In this document: positions 1 to 11,430 of the stretch, one piece after another
How the letters are laid out: each line of letters starts with the position of its first letter
Numbering within the stretch: the stretch's first letter is position 1
DNA from: Rhizophagus clarus
Lineage: Eukaryota > Glomeromycota > Glomeromycetes > Glomerales > Glomeraceae
Direction: 5' to 3'
DNA length: 64,000 nucleotides
NCBI GenBank assembly: GCA_015698045.1
Contig: BLAL01000286.1
Location: 62,001 to 126,000, forward strand
Position numbers and translations under genes: made by a program
The notes under the pieces: model-generated
What the model was told of the DNA's origin: nothing
Databases searched by the model: none
What the model saw: the letters and a program-made list of their open reading frames with translations, nothing else

Positions 1-1640
1 TTTCGGTATTTTTTTTAACTATTTAATTAATTATTTTTTTTTATTTTTTTGTAGTGTTGCCAGATGAAATGCATGACCGGACTTTTGGAATTAAGGTAAG
101 GGAGGGGTTGGGGGAGGTGTTTCATTGTTTTTTTTTTAATTAATTAAGTATTAACTTTTTTTTTACTTTTTGTAGTGTTGCCAGACGAAAAGCATGACCG
201 GACTTTTAGAATTAAGGTAAGGGAGGGTGAGAAGTGTTTTTCGGTGTTTTTTTTAACTAATTAATTAATTATTTTTTATTTTTATTTTTTGTAGTGTTGC
301 CGGATGAAAGGCATGACTGGACTTTTGGAATTAAGGTAAGGGAGGGGTTGGGAGAGGTGTTTCGTTATTTTTTTGTAATTAATTTAAGTATTAACTTTTT
401 TTTTACTTTTTGCAGTGTTGCCAGATGAAAAGCATAACCGAACTTTTGGAATTAAGGTAAGGGAGGGTGGGAAAGTGTTTTTCGGTGTTTTTTTTAACTA
501 TTTAATTAATTATTTTTTTTTTATTTTTTTGTAATGTTGCCAGATGAAATGCACAACCAGACTTTTGGAATTAAGGTAAGGGAGGGTTGGGGGAGGTGTT
601 TCGTTTTTTTTTTAATTAATTAAGTATTAACTTTTTTTTTACTTTTTGTAGTGTTGCCAGATGAAAAGTACGACTGGACTTTTGGAATTAAGGTAAGGGA
701 GGGTTGGGGGAGGTGTTTCGTTGTTTTTTTTAATTAATTAAGTATTAACCTTTTTTTTTATTTTTTTGTAGTGTTGCCAGACGAAAAGCATGACTGGACT
801 TTTGGAATTAAGGTAAGGGAGGGTGGGGGAAGTGTTTTTCAGTATTTTTTTTAACTAATTAATTGTTTTTTTTTATTTTTTTGTAGTGTTGCCAGATGAA
901 AAGTACGACCGGACTTTTGGAATTAAGGTAAGGTAGGGTGGGGAAGTGTTTTTTGGTGGTTTTTTTAACTATTTAATTAATTATTTTTTTTTATTTTTTT
1001 GTAGTGTTGCCAGATGAAATGCACGACCGGACTTTTGGAATTAAGGTAAGGGAGGGGTTGGGGGAGGTGTTTCATTATTTTTTTTTTAATTAATTAAGTA
1101 TTAACTTTTTTTTTACTTTTTGTAGTGTTGCCAGACGAAAAGCACGACCAGACTTTTGGAATTAAGGTAAAGGAGGGTTGGGGAAGGTGTTTCGTTGTTT
1201 TTTTTAATTAATTAAGTATTAACCTTTTTTTTTATTTTTTTGTAGTATTGCCAGACAAAAAGCATGACCGGACTTTTGGAATTAAGGTAAGGGAGGGTGG
1301 GGGAAATGTTTTTCAGTATTTTTTTTAATTAATTAATTGTTTTTTTTTTATTTTTTTGTAGTGTTGCCAGACGAAAAGTACGACCGGACTTTTAGAATTA
1401 AGGTAAGGGAGAGTTGGGACAGGTGTTTCGTTTTTTTTTAATTAATTAAGTATTGATTTTTTTTTTATTTTTTGTAGTGTTGCCAGACAAAAAGCATGAC
1501 CGGACTTTTGGAATTAAGGTAAGGGAGGGTGGGAGAAGTGTTTTTCGGTATTTTTTTTAATAAATTAATTATTTTTTTTTTATTTTTTGTAGTGTTGCCG
1601 GGTGAAAAACACGACTGGACTTTTGGAATTAAAGTATTAA
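1..1640 (+). repeat. Tandem array of 14 micro-exon-like units (family A)
   Basis: Fourteen units with a period of about 115-128 bp start near 51, 172, 291, 412, 531, 648, 768, 883, 1011, 1132, 1242, 1358, 1474 and 1589. Each unit has a T-rich tract ending in TTTTTGTAG, a conserved core of about 41 bp beginning TGTTGCCAGA and ending GGAATTAAG, then GTAAGGGAGGG and an AT-rich spacer. So each core is flanked by a good-looking 3' splice acceptor and 5' splice donor. The core length is not a multiple of three and no long frame runs through it, so it is not an ordinary coding repeat. Related arrays lie at 6030-6790, 53690-54170 and 56580-57530. The left edge is outside the window. Confidence 0.85.
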
Positions 1641-1930
1641 AACCTGAAAAAGAATAATAAAATAAATAAATTTGGTATAAAATACTGAAAAAAAGTGAAA
1701 AAATAAATAAAATAAAATAAATTTTGGTAAATACTGAGTAATTTAATTTACCAAAATTAGTATTTTTTAAAAATAAATTCACGTATATCTATTATAAACT
1801 CTACACAAACATAATATCCCAAATTGACCGATCTACGCAAACTCAATTTGTAGGTTTAAAAAGTAATTTCATATAAACTCTACGCAAACCTGTATGTGAG
1901 TTATATTGGTATTATTCGGGGTCCTGTAAT
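1641..1930 (+). repeat. Conserved tail following the family A array
   Basis: This AT-rich stretch follows directly on the last array unit and is closely matched by 57527-57830, which follows the second family A array. Shared landmarks include AAATTTTGGTAAATACTGAG, CCAAATTGACCGAT and TATAAACTCTACGCAAAC. Array plus tail therefore form one dispersed element present at least twice here, with the number of internal units free to vary. No coding potential is seen. Confidence 0.75.
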
Positions 1931-1984
1931 TACCGTAAATATTATTGGTAGTTACTGCAACCACATGATGTCCAACCCATACTA

Positions 1985-2420
1985 AAGAAATATGTTTCGC
2001 AACATTTTTTTATTAATAATACGTTGCAAAATGCATTTTTTATTTAAATAATTAAAAAAAACATTTCGCAATGTTTTTTTTATTAGTATTGTGTTATGAA
2101 ACGCATTTTTTTATTAAATTAATTTAAAAAAAATGTTTCGCAATATTTTTATTAATATTGCGTTGCAAAACGCATTTTTTTATTTAAAATTCAACAAATC
2201 AAACCAAATCACAAATCTATTTGAATGAATTTGATTTGATTTGAATTTGAATTTGATTTGAATCGAATCAAATTTAAATCAAATCAAATCAAATTTGAAT
2301 TAAATTTCAAATCAGATTTGAATGGTTTGATTCAAATCCGAATTCAAACTTTTCAGATTTGATTTGATCAAATCAAATTTCAAATCTAACCTGATTTGGT
2401 CTAATTTGATTTGTGCAGAA
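1985..2420. repeat. Short tandem repeats, GTTTCGCAA type and AATTTGATTTG type
   Basis: From 1985 to 2180 a ~71-bp unit with TGTTTCGCAA.. and ..TTGCAAAACGCATTTTTT repeats three times. From 2200 to 2420 the sequence is a degenerate run of AATTTGATTTG/CAAATCAAATC words on both strands, able to fold on itself. Nothing coding is seen here or in the following 500 bp. Confidence 0.6.
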
Positions 2421-2930
2421 TACTACTGTGATACTATTAAATAATCAAAAATAATATAAACACCTTTTTTTTAAGTTTGGGAAAGCAAATTTATTTTTAT
2501 TTACGAATTTTTTATTATTTACAATTTTTATGTTAAAAATTAAAGTAAATTCTAATTTTTATTATAACTTAATAAAAAAATACATATTTGATACTTGTTC
2601 GCTACTATTTTATAAAATAGTATTCAGGTTGTATGGCATGGACGTCAGTATCAGTCAAAGCCCAAAAAAATATGAGTCTCCAGCCGATATTTGGTATGGA
2701 CTGGGCCTAGCTACTCACTTAATAAATAAAAAAATAAAAATATTTATCTTCTTCTACGATACGTAGGTAAGTTCCTCCTTTTCCTACGATTATCACACAT
2801 GACTAAAATTGATCAAATTTATCAAATTTAAAACATGAACATAAATATTAATTATAAATTTTATTATAGTATAATTATCTGGCTTGTATACGTTCTACTG
2901 CATACGCAGCTTTAACGATCGAATAGTAAT

Positions 2931-3420
2931 ATTAAATTTTTGAAATATTTTAACCGTAATATTACACAAGTTTACAGTCTCATAAATTTTTGAAATATTT
3001 TAACTGTAATATTACGCAGATTTACAGTCTCGTAAATTTTTGAAATATTTTAACTATAATATTACGCAGGTTTACAGTCTTGTAAATTTTTGAAATATTT
3101 TAACTGTAATATTACGCAGGTTTACAGTTTCGTAAATTTTTGAAATATTTCAACCGTAATATTACGCAGATTTACAGTTTCGTAAATTTGCAGAATATTT
3201 TGATCGTAATATCGCAAATTTACAGTTTCGTAAATTTTCAAAATATTTCAACCATAATATTACGCAGGTTTATAGTCTCATAAATTTTCAAAATATTTTG
3301 ACCGTAATATTGCGTAAATCTTATGATATTGAAAACTTGCATAATATTTTGACTGTAATATCACATAAATTTTACGAAATTGTAAACTTATATAATATTT
3401 TGAAATTTTTTGAAATATTA
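2931..3420. repeat. 50-bp minisatellite
   Basis: About nine to ten units with a 50-bp period (for example TGAAATATTT at 2941, 2991 and 3041) share the words TAATATTACGCAG, TTTACAGTCTCGTAAA and TTTTTGAAATATTTT. Units diverge toward the right end. Related TGAAATATT-rich sequence recurs at 4560-4870. It is noncoding. Confidence 0.8.
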
Positions 3421-3494
3421 TGCCATGAACTTTCGTAAACTTACAAAATCATAAACTTATGCAATTTTTCGTCCTATAAAATTTCCTGATAATG

Positions 3495-3701
3495 CAATTA
3501 CTAAATATCATCCCCTTGTGATAAATAAAAAATTACGCAACACAAATTCAACACAAATTTAACAAATTTAACAAAATTTGGCCAAAATTAATAATTTTTT
3601 ACTAGAATTATCAATACAAATTGAATACAAATTGAACACAAAATTTGTGGTATTGTGCTGGTAATTTTTATTTATCACAAGGGAATGATATTTAGTAATT
3701 G
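3495..3701. mobile_element. 207-bp palindromic MITE
   Basis: The left end reads CAATTACTAAATATCATCCC and the right end is its inverse with a single difference (GGGAATGATATTTAGTAATTG). The match continues inward through CTTGTGATAAATAAAAATTAC on both arms. It has no reading frame. I could not define a convincing target-site duplication, so the superfamily is open. Confidence 0.7.
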
Positions 3702-3879
3702 TGCATGACAGTATCGTATTTTCTGACCAATCAAAATTAAGCTGATCCTTGTATGTGATTTAATCATTTAATCATGCACGCGTTTTTTGTCTTATTTATT
3801 TTTGTCTCTTATTTCTTTATTCTTTTGTTTAATATTTTTAATTTTTTTGTCTCTTCTTTCTATTATTTCTTTAATTATA

Positions 3880-4480
3880 TACAATATATTTACATATATT
3901 TCATAATTTATTGCTTTGCAGGTATAGAAATATTTGTTTATTAATACTAATTATTTTCATTTTTTTTTACCTCTTTGTTACTTTGTATCGTAATACTAAC
4001 AATAATATCCATGTTTCCTTTATTCCTTTTTACTTGTACTTTAATACTAATGATACTAACAATACTAACAACATGTTTATTTTTTCCTTTCTCTTTATTT
4101 TTTTATTCTTTTGTTTAATTACTTTGCAGGTATAGAAATATTTATTTATTAATACTAATTATTTTAATATTAACGTGTTTTTTTTACCTTTTTGTTACTT
4201 TATATCGTAATACTAATAATACTATCTACGTTTCCTTTATTCCTTTTTACTTGTACTTTAATACTAACGATAATATCCATGTTTCTTTTACTCCTTTTAC
4301 TGTTTCTTTAACTTTTTTTACCTTAATACTAACAATAATAACAATATTTCTTTTATCTTTATATCTAATACTAACATTACTATAGCTGTTTTTCTTCTTT
4401 TTACGTCTAATAATATTGTTACTCTTTACTCTTTCTTTTTTTTACTTTTATGTATTCTGTATATATTAATAAATACTTGT
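3880..4480. repeat. Degenerate ~215-bp tandem repeat
   Basis: The words CTTTGCAGGTATAGAAATATTT and TTATTAATACTAATTATTTT occur near 3915 and again near 4127, followed in both cases by TTTTTACCT..TTTGTTACTTT and runs of AATACTAACAATA. The two copies plus a degenerate third make up the stretch. The short frames inside are low-complexity and unlikely to be genes. Confidence 0.5.
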
Positions 4481-4549
4481 AATTTTTTATGGTTTAATAA
4501 AATTATATCTAATATAACATACATTATATAAACTTATAGTACAGAAAAT

Positions 4550-4870
4550 AAAGTATTATTTATCAAAATATTTTGAAATATTATGAAATATTACGTATAT
4601 TTTAAAAAGTTGCATAGTATTATGCAGTAAAATTACGGAATAGTATATAGTAATATTTTGAAATATTTTAAAAAGTTACAAAATATTACGCTTACGCAAA
4701 CTTGCAGCAGATCTGAAAACTTACAGAATATTACAAATTGTAAAATTATGAAGCTTTGCATATCGTAATATTTTAAAATATTTTAAAAAGTTACAAAATA
4801 TTACACTTACGCAAATTTGCAGCGGGTCTGGAAACTTACGAAATATTATAATGTGTAAACTTGCGCAACT
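4550..4870. repeat. TTTTGAAATATT / ACGCAAACTTGCAG repeats
   Basis: Two to three imperfect units contain TAATATTTTGAAATATTTTA, AAAAGTTACAAAATATTACG and CTTACGCAAACTTGCAGC. They are related to the 50-bp minisatellite at 2931-3420. No gene is seen between 4480 and the hAT element at 5065. Confidence 0.5.
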
Positions 4871-5708
4871 TTTCGCACTATATAATTTCCTGATGGAAGA
4901 AAATATGAATAGTTTAAAAAAATCAAAAAAAAGTTTGATCAATTATCAAGATTATATCACGTGATTTAAAATTAAGGCCAATTTTAACTTTTGCCAGAAA
5001 AACTAATTATTAACTATAATGAATTGATATAAAATATATAACTTAAAAATAGTACACTATTTAGTAGAAGTCTGAATCAGTTAATTCATAATCAGCATAA
5101 TTCAGATTCAAATGATTGATTACGGCAGTTGATTAGCTAAAATTAATAACTAGATCAATCAATTTGTACGAATATTCAGATTGAAACACATAATTGATTA
5201 TCATTTATTTATTATCTGATAATCATCAGTTTTTTCTATCCTTGCTCTTTCTCTCCCTCTCAAATTTTTTTTTTAAAAAATTTTTACTTTCATTTAATAA
5301 CCATTAATTATCACTTCAACACTCTAACTTTCTTAAACTAACTTAACTTCTAAATTCCAATTTTTCAAATTTAATTCCTCTAATAAAAATTAAAAATGAA
5401 TTCTTTTTAGAATGATATTGAAAATTCTTTGGAGGAAATTCAAGACTATGAAGAGACCAGAGAAACTAGCAATTTTACTTGTTTTAGTAATAGATCTGAT
5501 ATCAGTAGTGAAAATTCTTCGCTTAGCTCAATAACATCAAAAAAAAAGATGGTATAGTGGTCTTGATCTTGAAGGGTCTTCAAAAAAAAGTCTTATATAG
5601 AAGTATTTTAATGAGACACTAAATCCTAATAGTCCTGGTAAGGTTATAATATGCAACCTTAACGATTCTGAAGAACTGCTGTGTTAAAGAACTTATGTTA
5701 CATTAAAG

Positions 5709-7319
5709 TTGCCTACCGAAACTAAGGAGTTTTGACATGTCGAAATTGTCAAAACTATTTTGACATTTTGATATTAACCTTCTGATTTGTCAAAATGCTA
5801 AAATAGTTTCAACATACTGAAACTATTTTAACATTTCAACATAATATATCATATGATATACTTATAGTTTCAGTATTTACTAATCTGCGGTTGACAGATT
5901 TCTGATCAGTTTTGATATCAGTCATATGAGCCAATTTACTGACCGTAGATAATCTTTTTTTTGAAAAAAAAAATGGTTACAGTTTTTTTTTAAATTGGAT
6001 AAAAAAAAAATTTTATTTTTATTTTTTTTTTCTTTAGGTTGCCAGACTTCTTGGACAAACTGAACTTGGAATGTGCATAAGTAAATTAGTAAGGGAATGA
6101 GAGGGGATTTTTTTTTAATATATTAAAAAAACATACTAACATTTCTTCTACATATTTCTTTTTTTTTCTTTAGATTACTGGACTTCTTAAATGAATCCAG
6201 ACTTGAAATGTACGCAAGTAGGTTAGTGGGGAGTGGATGGAGATTTTTTTTTAATATATTAAAGAAACATACTAACGTTTCTTTTATTTCTTTTTTTTTT
6301 CTTTAGGTTGCTGAACTTCTTAAACGAATCCAGACTTGAAATATACACAAGTTAGTGTAGAGAGATTTTTTTTTAATATATTGAAGAAATATACTACCGT
6401 TTCTTTTATTTCTTTTTTTTTTTCTTTAGGTTGCCAGACTTCTTAAACGAACTCAGACTTGAAATGTACACAAGTTAGTGTAGAGAGATTTTTTTTAATA
6501 TATTGAAGAAACATACTAACGTTTCTTCTATTTCTTTTTTTTTCTTTAGGTTGCCAGACTTCTTGAACAAACCTAGACTTGAAATATATACAAGTTAATG
6601 GGGAGAAATTTTTTTTTAATATATTGAAGAAATATACTAACGTTTCTTCTATTTCTTTTTTTTAGGTTGCCAAACTTCTTGAACGAACTTAGACTTAAAA
6701 TGTAAATTTGGTAGAAAGTAGAAGAAATTTTTTTAATATATTAAAAGAAATGTATTAACGTTTCTTTTTTATTTTTTTAGGTTGTCAGAATAAAATTTTT
6801 TTATTACAAGCAATAATATAAAAACTTTTTTTAAATGTAATAATTTATTATTTAATCCAAAAATTAATTTTAATTATAACAATAAAATAAAGTATTGCAA
6901 TAAATTTTAGTTTTTTGCATATTTAATTTTAAATTTTTTTTTACTAAATTTTTAATATGCATGCTATATGGCCGGGACATTACAAATTACAATCAATCTA
7001 TCAAACTTATATCAAACTTGTATCAAACTTTATCAATATCTATATAAACTTTATTAATTAGGATTGTTTAATTTTGAATCAAATTGTGACTAAATTCTTA
7101 ATATTTTATATATCACGAGAGTGATGTTTTAATTTTGGTAATTTTGACATGCCAAAACTATTTTGGTAATTTTGTACAGTTTTGGCAATTTTGACATGTT
7201 GAAACTAGTTTCAACATTTTGACAATTTCAACATGTCAAAACTATTCTGGCATTTTGGTATTTTGACATATTTTTAATTTTGACATTTTGACATTGACCT
7301 ATTGAGTTTTGGCAGGCAA
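5709..7319. mobile_element. MULE-like non-autonomous TIR element inserted in the hAT gene
   Basis: The ends are AAAGTTGCCTACCGAAACT on the left and GAGTTTTGGCAGGCAACTT on the right. Flanking TTATGTTAC and TTATGCTGC look like a decayed 9-bp (possibly 12-bp) target duplication in which every difference is a transition. Subterminal regions (5735-5860 and 7140-7290) are packed with the palindromic word GACATGTC and variants in a TTTTGACATGTCAAAACT context. The middle holds an array of micro-exon-like units. A relative sits at 51939-53449. No transposase is seen, and the MULE assignment rests only on duplication length. Confidence 0.7.
6030..6790 (+). repeat. Micro-exon-like array (family C) inside the TIR element
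   Basis: Seven units with a period of about 118-135 bp each have TTTCTTTTTTTTTCTTTAG, then a core GGTTGCCAGACTTCTTGAAC.. ending near ACACAAGTTAGTG, then TTTTTTTTAATATATT. The core start TTGCCAGAC matches the family A core (TGTTGCCAGAC), so the families are probably related. The acceptor-like CTTTAG is conserved in nearly every unit, while donor-like GTAAG or GTTAG sites are less regular than in family A. Confidence 0.75.
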
Positions 7320-10300
7320 CTTTATGCTGCGCTTAGCAGTACTAGTAATGCCATTCAACATTTAGCCAGTGTTCATGGAATCGTTGAACAAGGCAAAATT
7401 CATATTAAGATAATTTTACTACCTTTTTTACAGTTTTTATTAGTACTTCTATTTATTAATTATTATTTTATTTCAGGCAGTTAAAAGTAAGAATATAGAA
7501 CAAATGATGAAAGATCAAAACGACCAAAAAAAATCTTGCTGGTCTGAATCTTATCAAGTAGAAACAGATCGCAAACTTGCAAAATAGATCCTTAATTCTA
7601 CTAGTCCAATTGATATTGTTAATAACAATTACCTAGACAAGCTTCTTGCCTATTTAAATCCAAACTATACCTTACCTAATGACAAAAATCTCAAACTTTT
7701 AATTCATCAAGGACTAGAATCAATGAAAGAACTTTTAAGCTCATCTGCTAAATATATTTTCCTCATTATAGATTTATGGACATCATACGCTAAATAATGA
7801 TATATCAGAATCACTGCATCTTTTATAAGATACGATTTCAAGATTTATGATATTTTACTTAAATTAAAATATGTCTCTTATTCTTATACATCCAAACACA
7901 TACAAGATCATATTAAAGCAACTATTTCAAAGTGAGAGTTACGTGAAAAAGTTATTGCTATTAAGACTGATAACGGTGTAAATATAGTCAAAGTGATGTC
8001 TAATATTCATGATATTGTGTGAATTCTATGTGTGATGTACACCTTTCAATTGGTGATCAGGAAAGAGTTAAAGTCAGCCTTTGTTTTTATTGCCTATACT
8101 AGATGTTTAATTCAGTTTTTTATATACCTGAAGCAAATTAAGAGACTTAAAGCAATTTAGGTTTCTTTAAATTATCAAAAGGTTTTATGTGTAATTGGTA
8201 ACATAAGTACCTGCTAGAATTCTTTATACTTAGCGTGAGAATAATTACTTTATTTGAAGGACACAATAGATCAACTAGCGACTGATTTGTCATGAAACTG
8301 AGACAATGCTATAAAAAAGAATGATTGATGTCTAAAATATATCAATCTTATAGAAGAAAAATGGATCTTTATGGAAGAATTAGTTAATTTACTTAGACTG
8401 TTTGAAGAAGCCATTACTTTTCTAAGTAACGGTAACTATATAATGCTTAGTCTGATGCACCTTATCATTTCTACGATAAAATCAATTTTTGAATCTGATG
8501 ATTCACTACTTGATGAAGATGAGAATGAAATTGAAGATTTTTTCAATATATTTACTATATTAGATAATGAAGAAGAAGAGTCAGATGAGAAGGAACTTCT
8601 TGAGTAATCTGAAAATGATGATGATGAGGTAATCAATCCTATGACCTGAAGACGTGTAAAAATCAATCAGCCAATAAATTTGCATGATATCATTATAACG
8701 ATTAAGAAAATAATCTTACAAGTATTATATAATTATTAGAACGTTTCATCTGATGTTGTTTTAAAAGCAGCATTCTTAGACCCACGATTTAAAGATTTAA
8801 CTTTTGCAAGAAGTGAAAAGGATCAGATTATTTGTTTAATTCAAGATGAATTAAATTTTGCAAATCAAGTGAGAAATCCTTTACTTGAAGATAACTCAAA
8901 TAATGAAAACCAAGAGATTAATGATATGGAAGTAATAGAACAAACAGGAGAAAGTGCGGTAATTAACATATTAATAGAAGGTATTCTGAAAGTGATTTTT
9001 TTTTAATTTATTTTATTATAACAATTTTTTTAATTTATATTTAAGTAAATTAATTTTTATTTTTTTTTTTTAATTTGAATTAATAAATAATTTGATTATT
9101 TTTAATAACTATAATTATTTAATTTACTTTAATAATTCAGGTTTAAGAAATCTCTATTGTCAGAAAGAAAAAAATACATTATTTAGTCATATTTTTTCAA
9201 ATTCATCTAATACGAATACCTTGGAAAATGAACTCACTCAATATGTTAGTATAAAATGCGTCAACTCTAATGTAGACTTGTGTAAATGGTGGGTTGAAAA
9301 AAAAATATTATTTCTATCATTATTTGATTTCACCCAGAAATATTTTCATATTCCTGCAACTTCTATTTCAAGTGAGCGTCTTTTTCAGATACTGAAAACT
9401 ATATTTCAGCTCATCAAACACACCTTAACCCCATCTTTTTCACAGTATGGTATTTTTAAAGAGAAATATAAAAGTAATGGATATATTTTCACCTGATAAA
9501 ATATAAATATTTGAATTTTGAAATTAATTTCTTAATAGTATAATTTTAAATTTTTTCTAATGCTAATACTTAATAATTTAAAATTGTTATTGAAATTTAA
9601 TAATATTAATTTTAATACATAAATAATAATATTTGCTTTCACATTTAGTAAATTTAATAATAAATAATAGTATATATGCATTAATTGTGATACATGTTAT
9701 AATACATTATTTATTTTTTTTTTAATTAAAAATTATTTTATTATTAAAACTGGATTAATGATTAATCAAATCATCTGAGTGATCCAGATCTTGATTAATC
9801 AGATAATCTGAGTGATCCTGTATAATCAGATTCAATCGATTAATAACTTTAAAAATAGCTGATTAATTGATTGACAAAAAATATGATTGATTCAGACCTC
9901 TAATTAATAAATTATTTTTTTATTATTTAAAAATAATTAAAAAAGTTATTTTTTTTTATTATTTAAAAATCATTAAAAAATCATTTTTTATTTTTAAAAA
10001 AAAATGCTAAAATAGTTTTAGCATTTTTATATACAAAATCAAATACCAGAATTAATGATTTCAGAGTTTTTATATTTTATTTTAAAGCTTTATAATTAGG
10101 TATTTGGATTATCTAAGTTGATATAATTTAACCTGATTTAGTTTAATCAGAAATAATTTAAATTACATTAAATAGATAACTTGGTTTAATTTAACCTAAT
10201 CTGATTTAAAAAAATCAGATTAAATCAATAAAAAGAAGGGTTTTGTTTTTTATCATTATGGTAACATATCGCCAGACCTTAAATATCATGTGATCAGCAA

Positions 10301-10429
10301 ATTCATTATAGTGATTTTATTAGCAATAATTATACAAATACAAATTAATAATTAATTATTAATATTATTATGTCTATTACATTTTGTATCATACATTTCT
10401 TATCAATACATTTTTCTATACATTTTTTT

Positions 10430-10690
10430 TAACAAATGATTGTGTTGATTGATAATTTTATTGATTATCACAAAATCTTTAGGATTCTTTGATTTTGGAC
10501 ATGAAATATTAATAATGAATAGATAACCAATTTTTTTTGTAGTGATATCTTTAGTTGAAGTGGATTTATGAATACAGCTGTGAGAACAGATAAAAGTACG
10601 ATAGTGTATGACTTCTTTATTACAATTAATACAATCTTTAATAATTCGAAAATCTCATTATTTAGCCTATACACTTACGCAATTTTTCCA
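10430..10690 (-). pseudogene. FAR1-type zinc DNA-binding domain relic (MULE transposase)
   Basis: Read on the minus strand, an open stretch contains FRIIKDCINCNKEVIHYRTF, ICSHSCIHKS, then CPKSKNPKDFVIINKIINQH and NHLLKKMY. The C..C spacing, the CPK..NP..V.INK core and the closing HNH are the pattern of FAR1/MULE-associated zinc-binding domains, which bind transposon ends or promoters. The frame starts in the middle of the domain, and neither a start codon nor a catalytic domain is found nearby. It is best read as a surviving piece of a Mutator-like transposase gene. Confidence 0.6.
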
Positions 10691-10766
10691 TAATTTGAAT
10701 CTCTTTTTTGAGTATAATAGCACATGTTCGTCTTGTTAGTCAAGATTACTTCATCATAGATATCAT

Positions 10767-11146
10767 TATGGTAGCTGTCATCTATAAATTACATAGTCCA
10801 AAATTTTAAAAATGTGTTTATTTATATTGTGTAACTTGTTTTTACAATACTTTATTTAAATATAAATTTTATCATGTAAATGCCAAAATTTTTTTTTGTT
10901 ATATTCCATGGAATTTTTATGGATTCCATAAAAAATCCATGAAAAAAAGTCTAAAATTTTTCATTTTTATTAATAATAGAACTTAATATTATTATTAAAT
11001 CTTATAAAACAAACTGATAGAAATATGCAGTTTGTATTATTGTATTATTTTATTAGTTTAGTTTTTTTTTATATTACTTGATTTATGATTTATAAAAGTT
11101 TGAAGTTACATAATATTATGATGGTTTATAGATGACAGCCACCATA
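10767..11146. mobile_element. 380-bp TIR element (TATGGTRGCTGTCATCTATAAA ends)
   Basis: The left end TATGGTAGCTGTCATCTATA (10767) is mirrored at the right by TATAGATGACAGCCACCATA ending at 11146. The interior is AT-rich and includes the small palindrome ATTCCATGGAAT. A single diverged end of the same family lies at 50919-50985 (GGTAACTGTCATCTATAAAC, then AATAATATTATGTGAC, as here). No frame and no clear target duplication are seen. Confidence 0.6.
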
Positions 11147-11214
11147 CAATCCTCTACAAAAAAAAAGAATAAAAAGAGTTAGAAATAACTTCTTTATAAC
11201 CTTATTCTAATCTT

Positions 11215-11430
11215 AAACTTATTCTCCTAATCCTAACCCTAAGCTATTATAACCTTAAACCCGCTTTTTTAACCCTAATTCTAAGCTATTCTGAATTTAA
11301 ATCCACTTTCTTAACTCTAACCCTAACCCTAACCCTAATCCTAACTACCTATTCCTAATTCTAAATTATTCTGAACCTAAACCTATTCTTCTAACTCTAA
11401 CTCTAACTATTCTAATCTAAAGCGATACAT
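11215..11430 (-). repeat. Interstitial telomere-like (CCCTAA) repeats
   Basis: A degenerate run of CCTAA-type hexamers contains three perfect CCCTAA in a row near 11316-11335, with many variants (CTCTAA, TCCTAA, TTCTAA) on either side. A second short patch on the other strand lies near 12660-12705 (TTAGGATTAGGATTAGGGTT). TTAGGG is the usual fungal telomere unit, so these are interstitial remnants. The stretch from 11430 to 12330 shows only AT-rich sequence. Confidence 0.6.

Larger units (their letters stand above)
5395..9496 (+). pseudogene. hAT transposase pseudogene (BED finger plus hAT C-terminal domain)
   Basis: hAT transposases cut and paste DNA in the nucleus, with an N-terminal BED zinc finger, an RNase H-like core and a C-terminal dimerisation domain. 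Here the start (ATG 5395) leads into acidic, serine-rich sequence and then the first half of a BED finger (VICNLNDSEELLC, near 5645-5685). After the inserted element the finger resumes as LSSTSNAIQHLASVHGI (7330-7385). Core-like sequence follows at about 7500-8300 (for example FLIIDLWTSYAK). Near 9285-9400, WWVEKKILFLSLFDFTQKYF is followed by HIPATSISSERLF, the diagnostic hAT C-terminal motif. In-frame stops (for example TAG at 5407, TAG near 5556, and several around 7587-8020) and frame changes make it non-functional. Confidence 0.85.
5065..9902 (+). mobile_element. Decayed hAT transposon
   Basis: The left end TAGAAGTCTGAATCAGTTA (5065) is the inverse of the right end at 9902 (reverse complement TAGAGGTCTGAATCAATCA), matching at 16 of 19 positions, and all three differences are transitions. 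The enclosed sequence encodes a broken hAT transposase in the same orientation. The 8-bp flanks (CTATTTAG and ATTAATAA) no longer match, as expected for an old copy or shifted ends. A second TIR element sits inside at 5709-7319. Subterminal GATTAATCAGAT-type repeats occur near 9770-9840. Confidence 0.75.

Noticed and set aside
1-1640. CRISPR-like array of regular units
   Set aside because: Spacers are not unique, units diverge gradually, and the context is eukaryotic. These are tandem satellites.
11215-11430. Chromosome end
   Set aside because: Repeats are degenerate and flanked by unique DNA on both sides.
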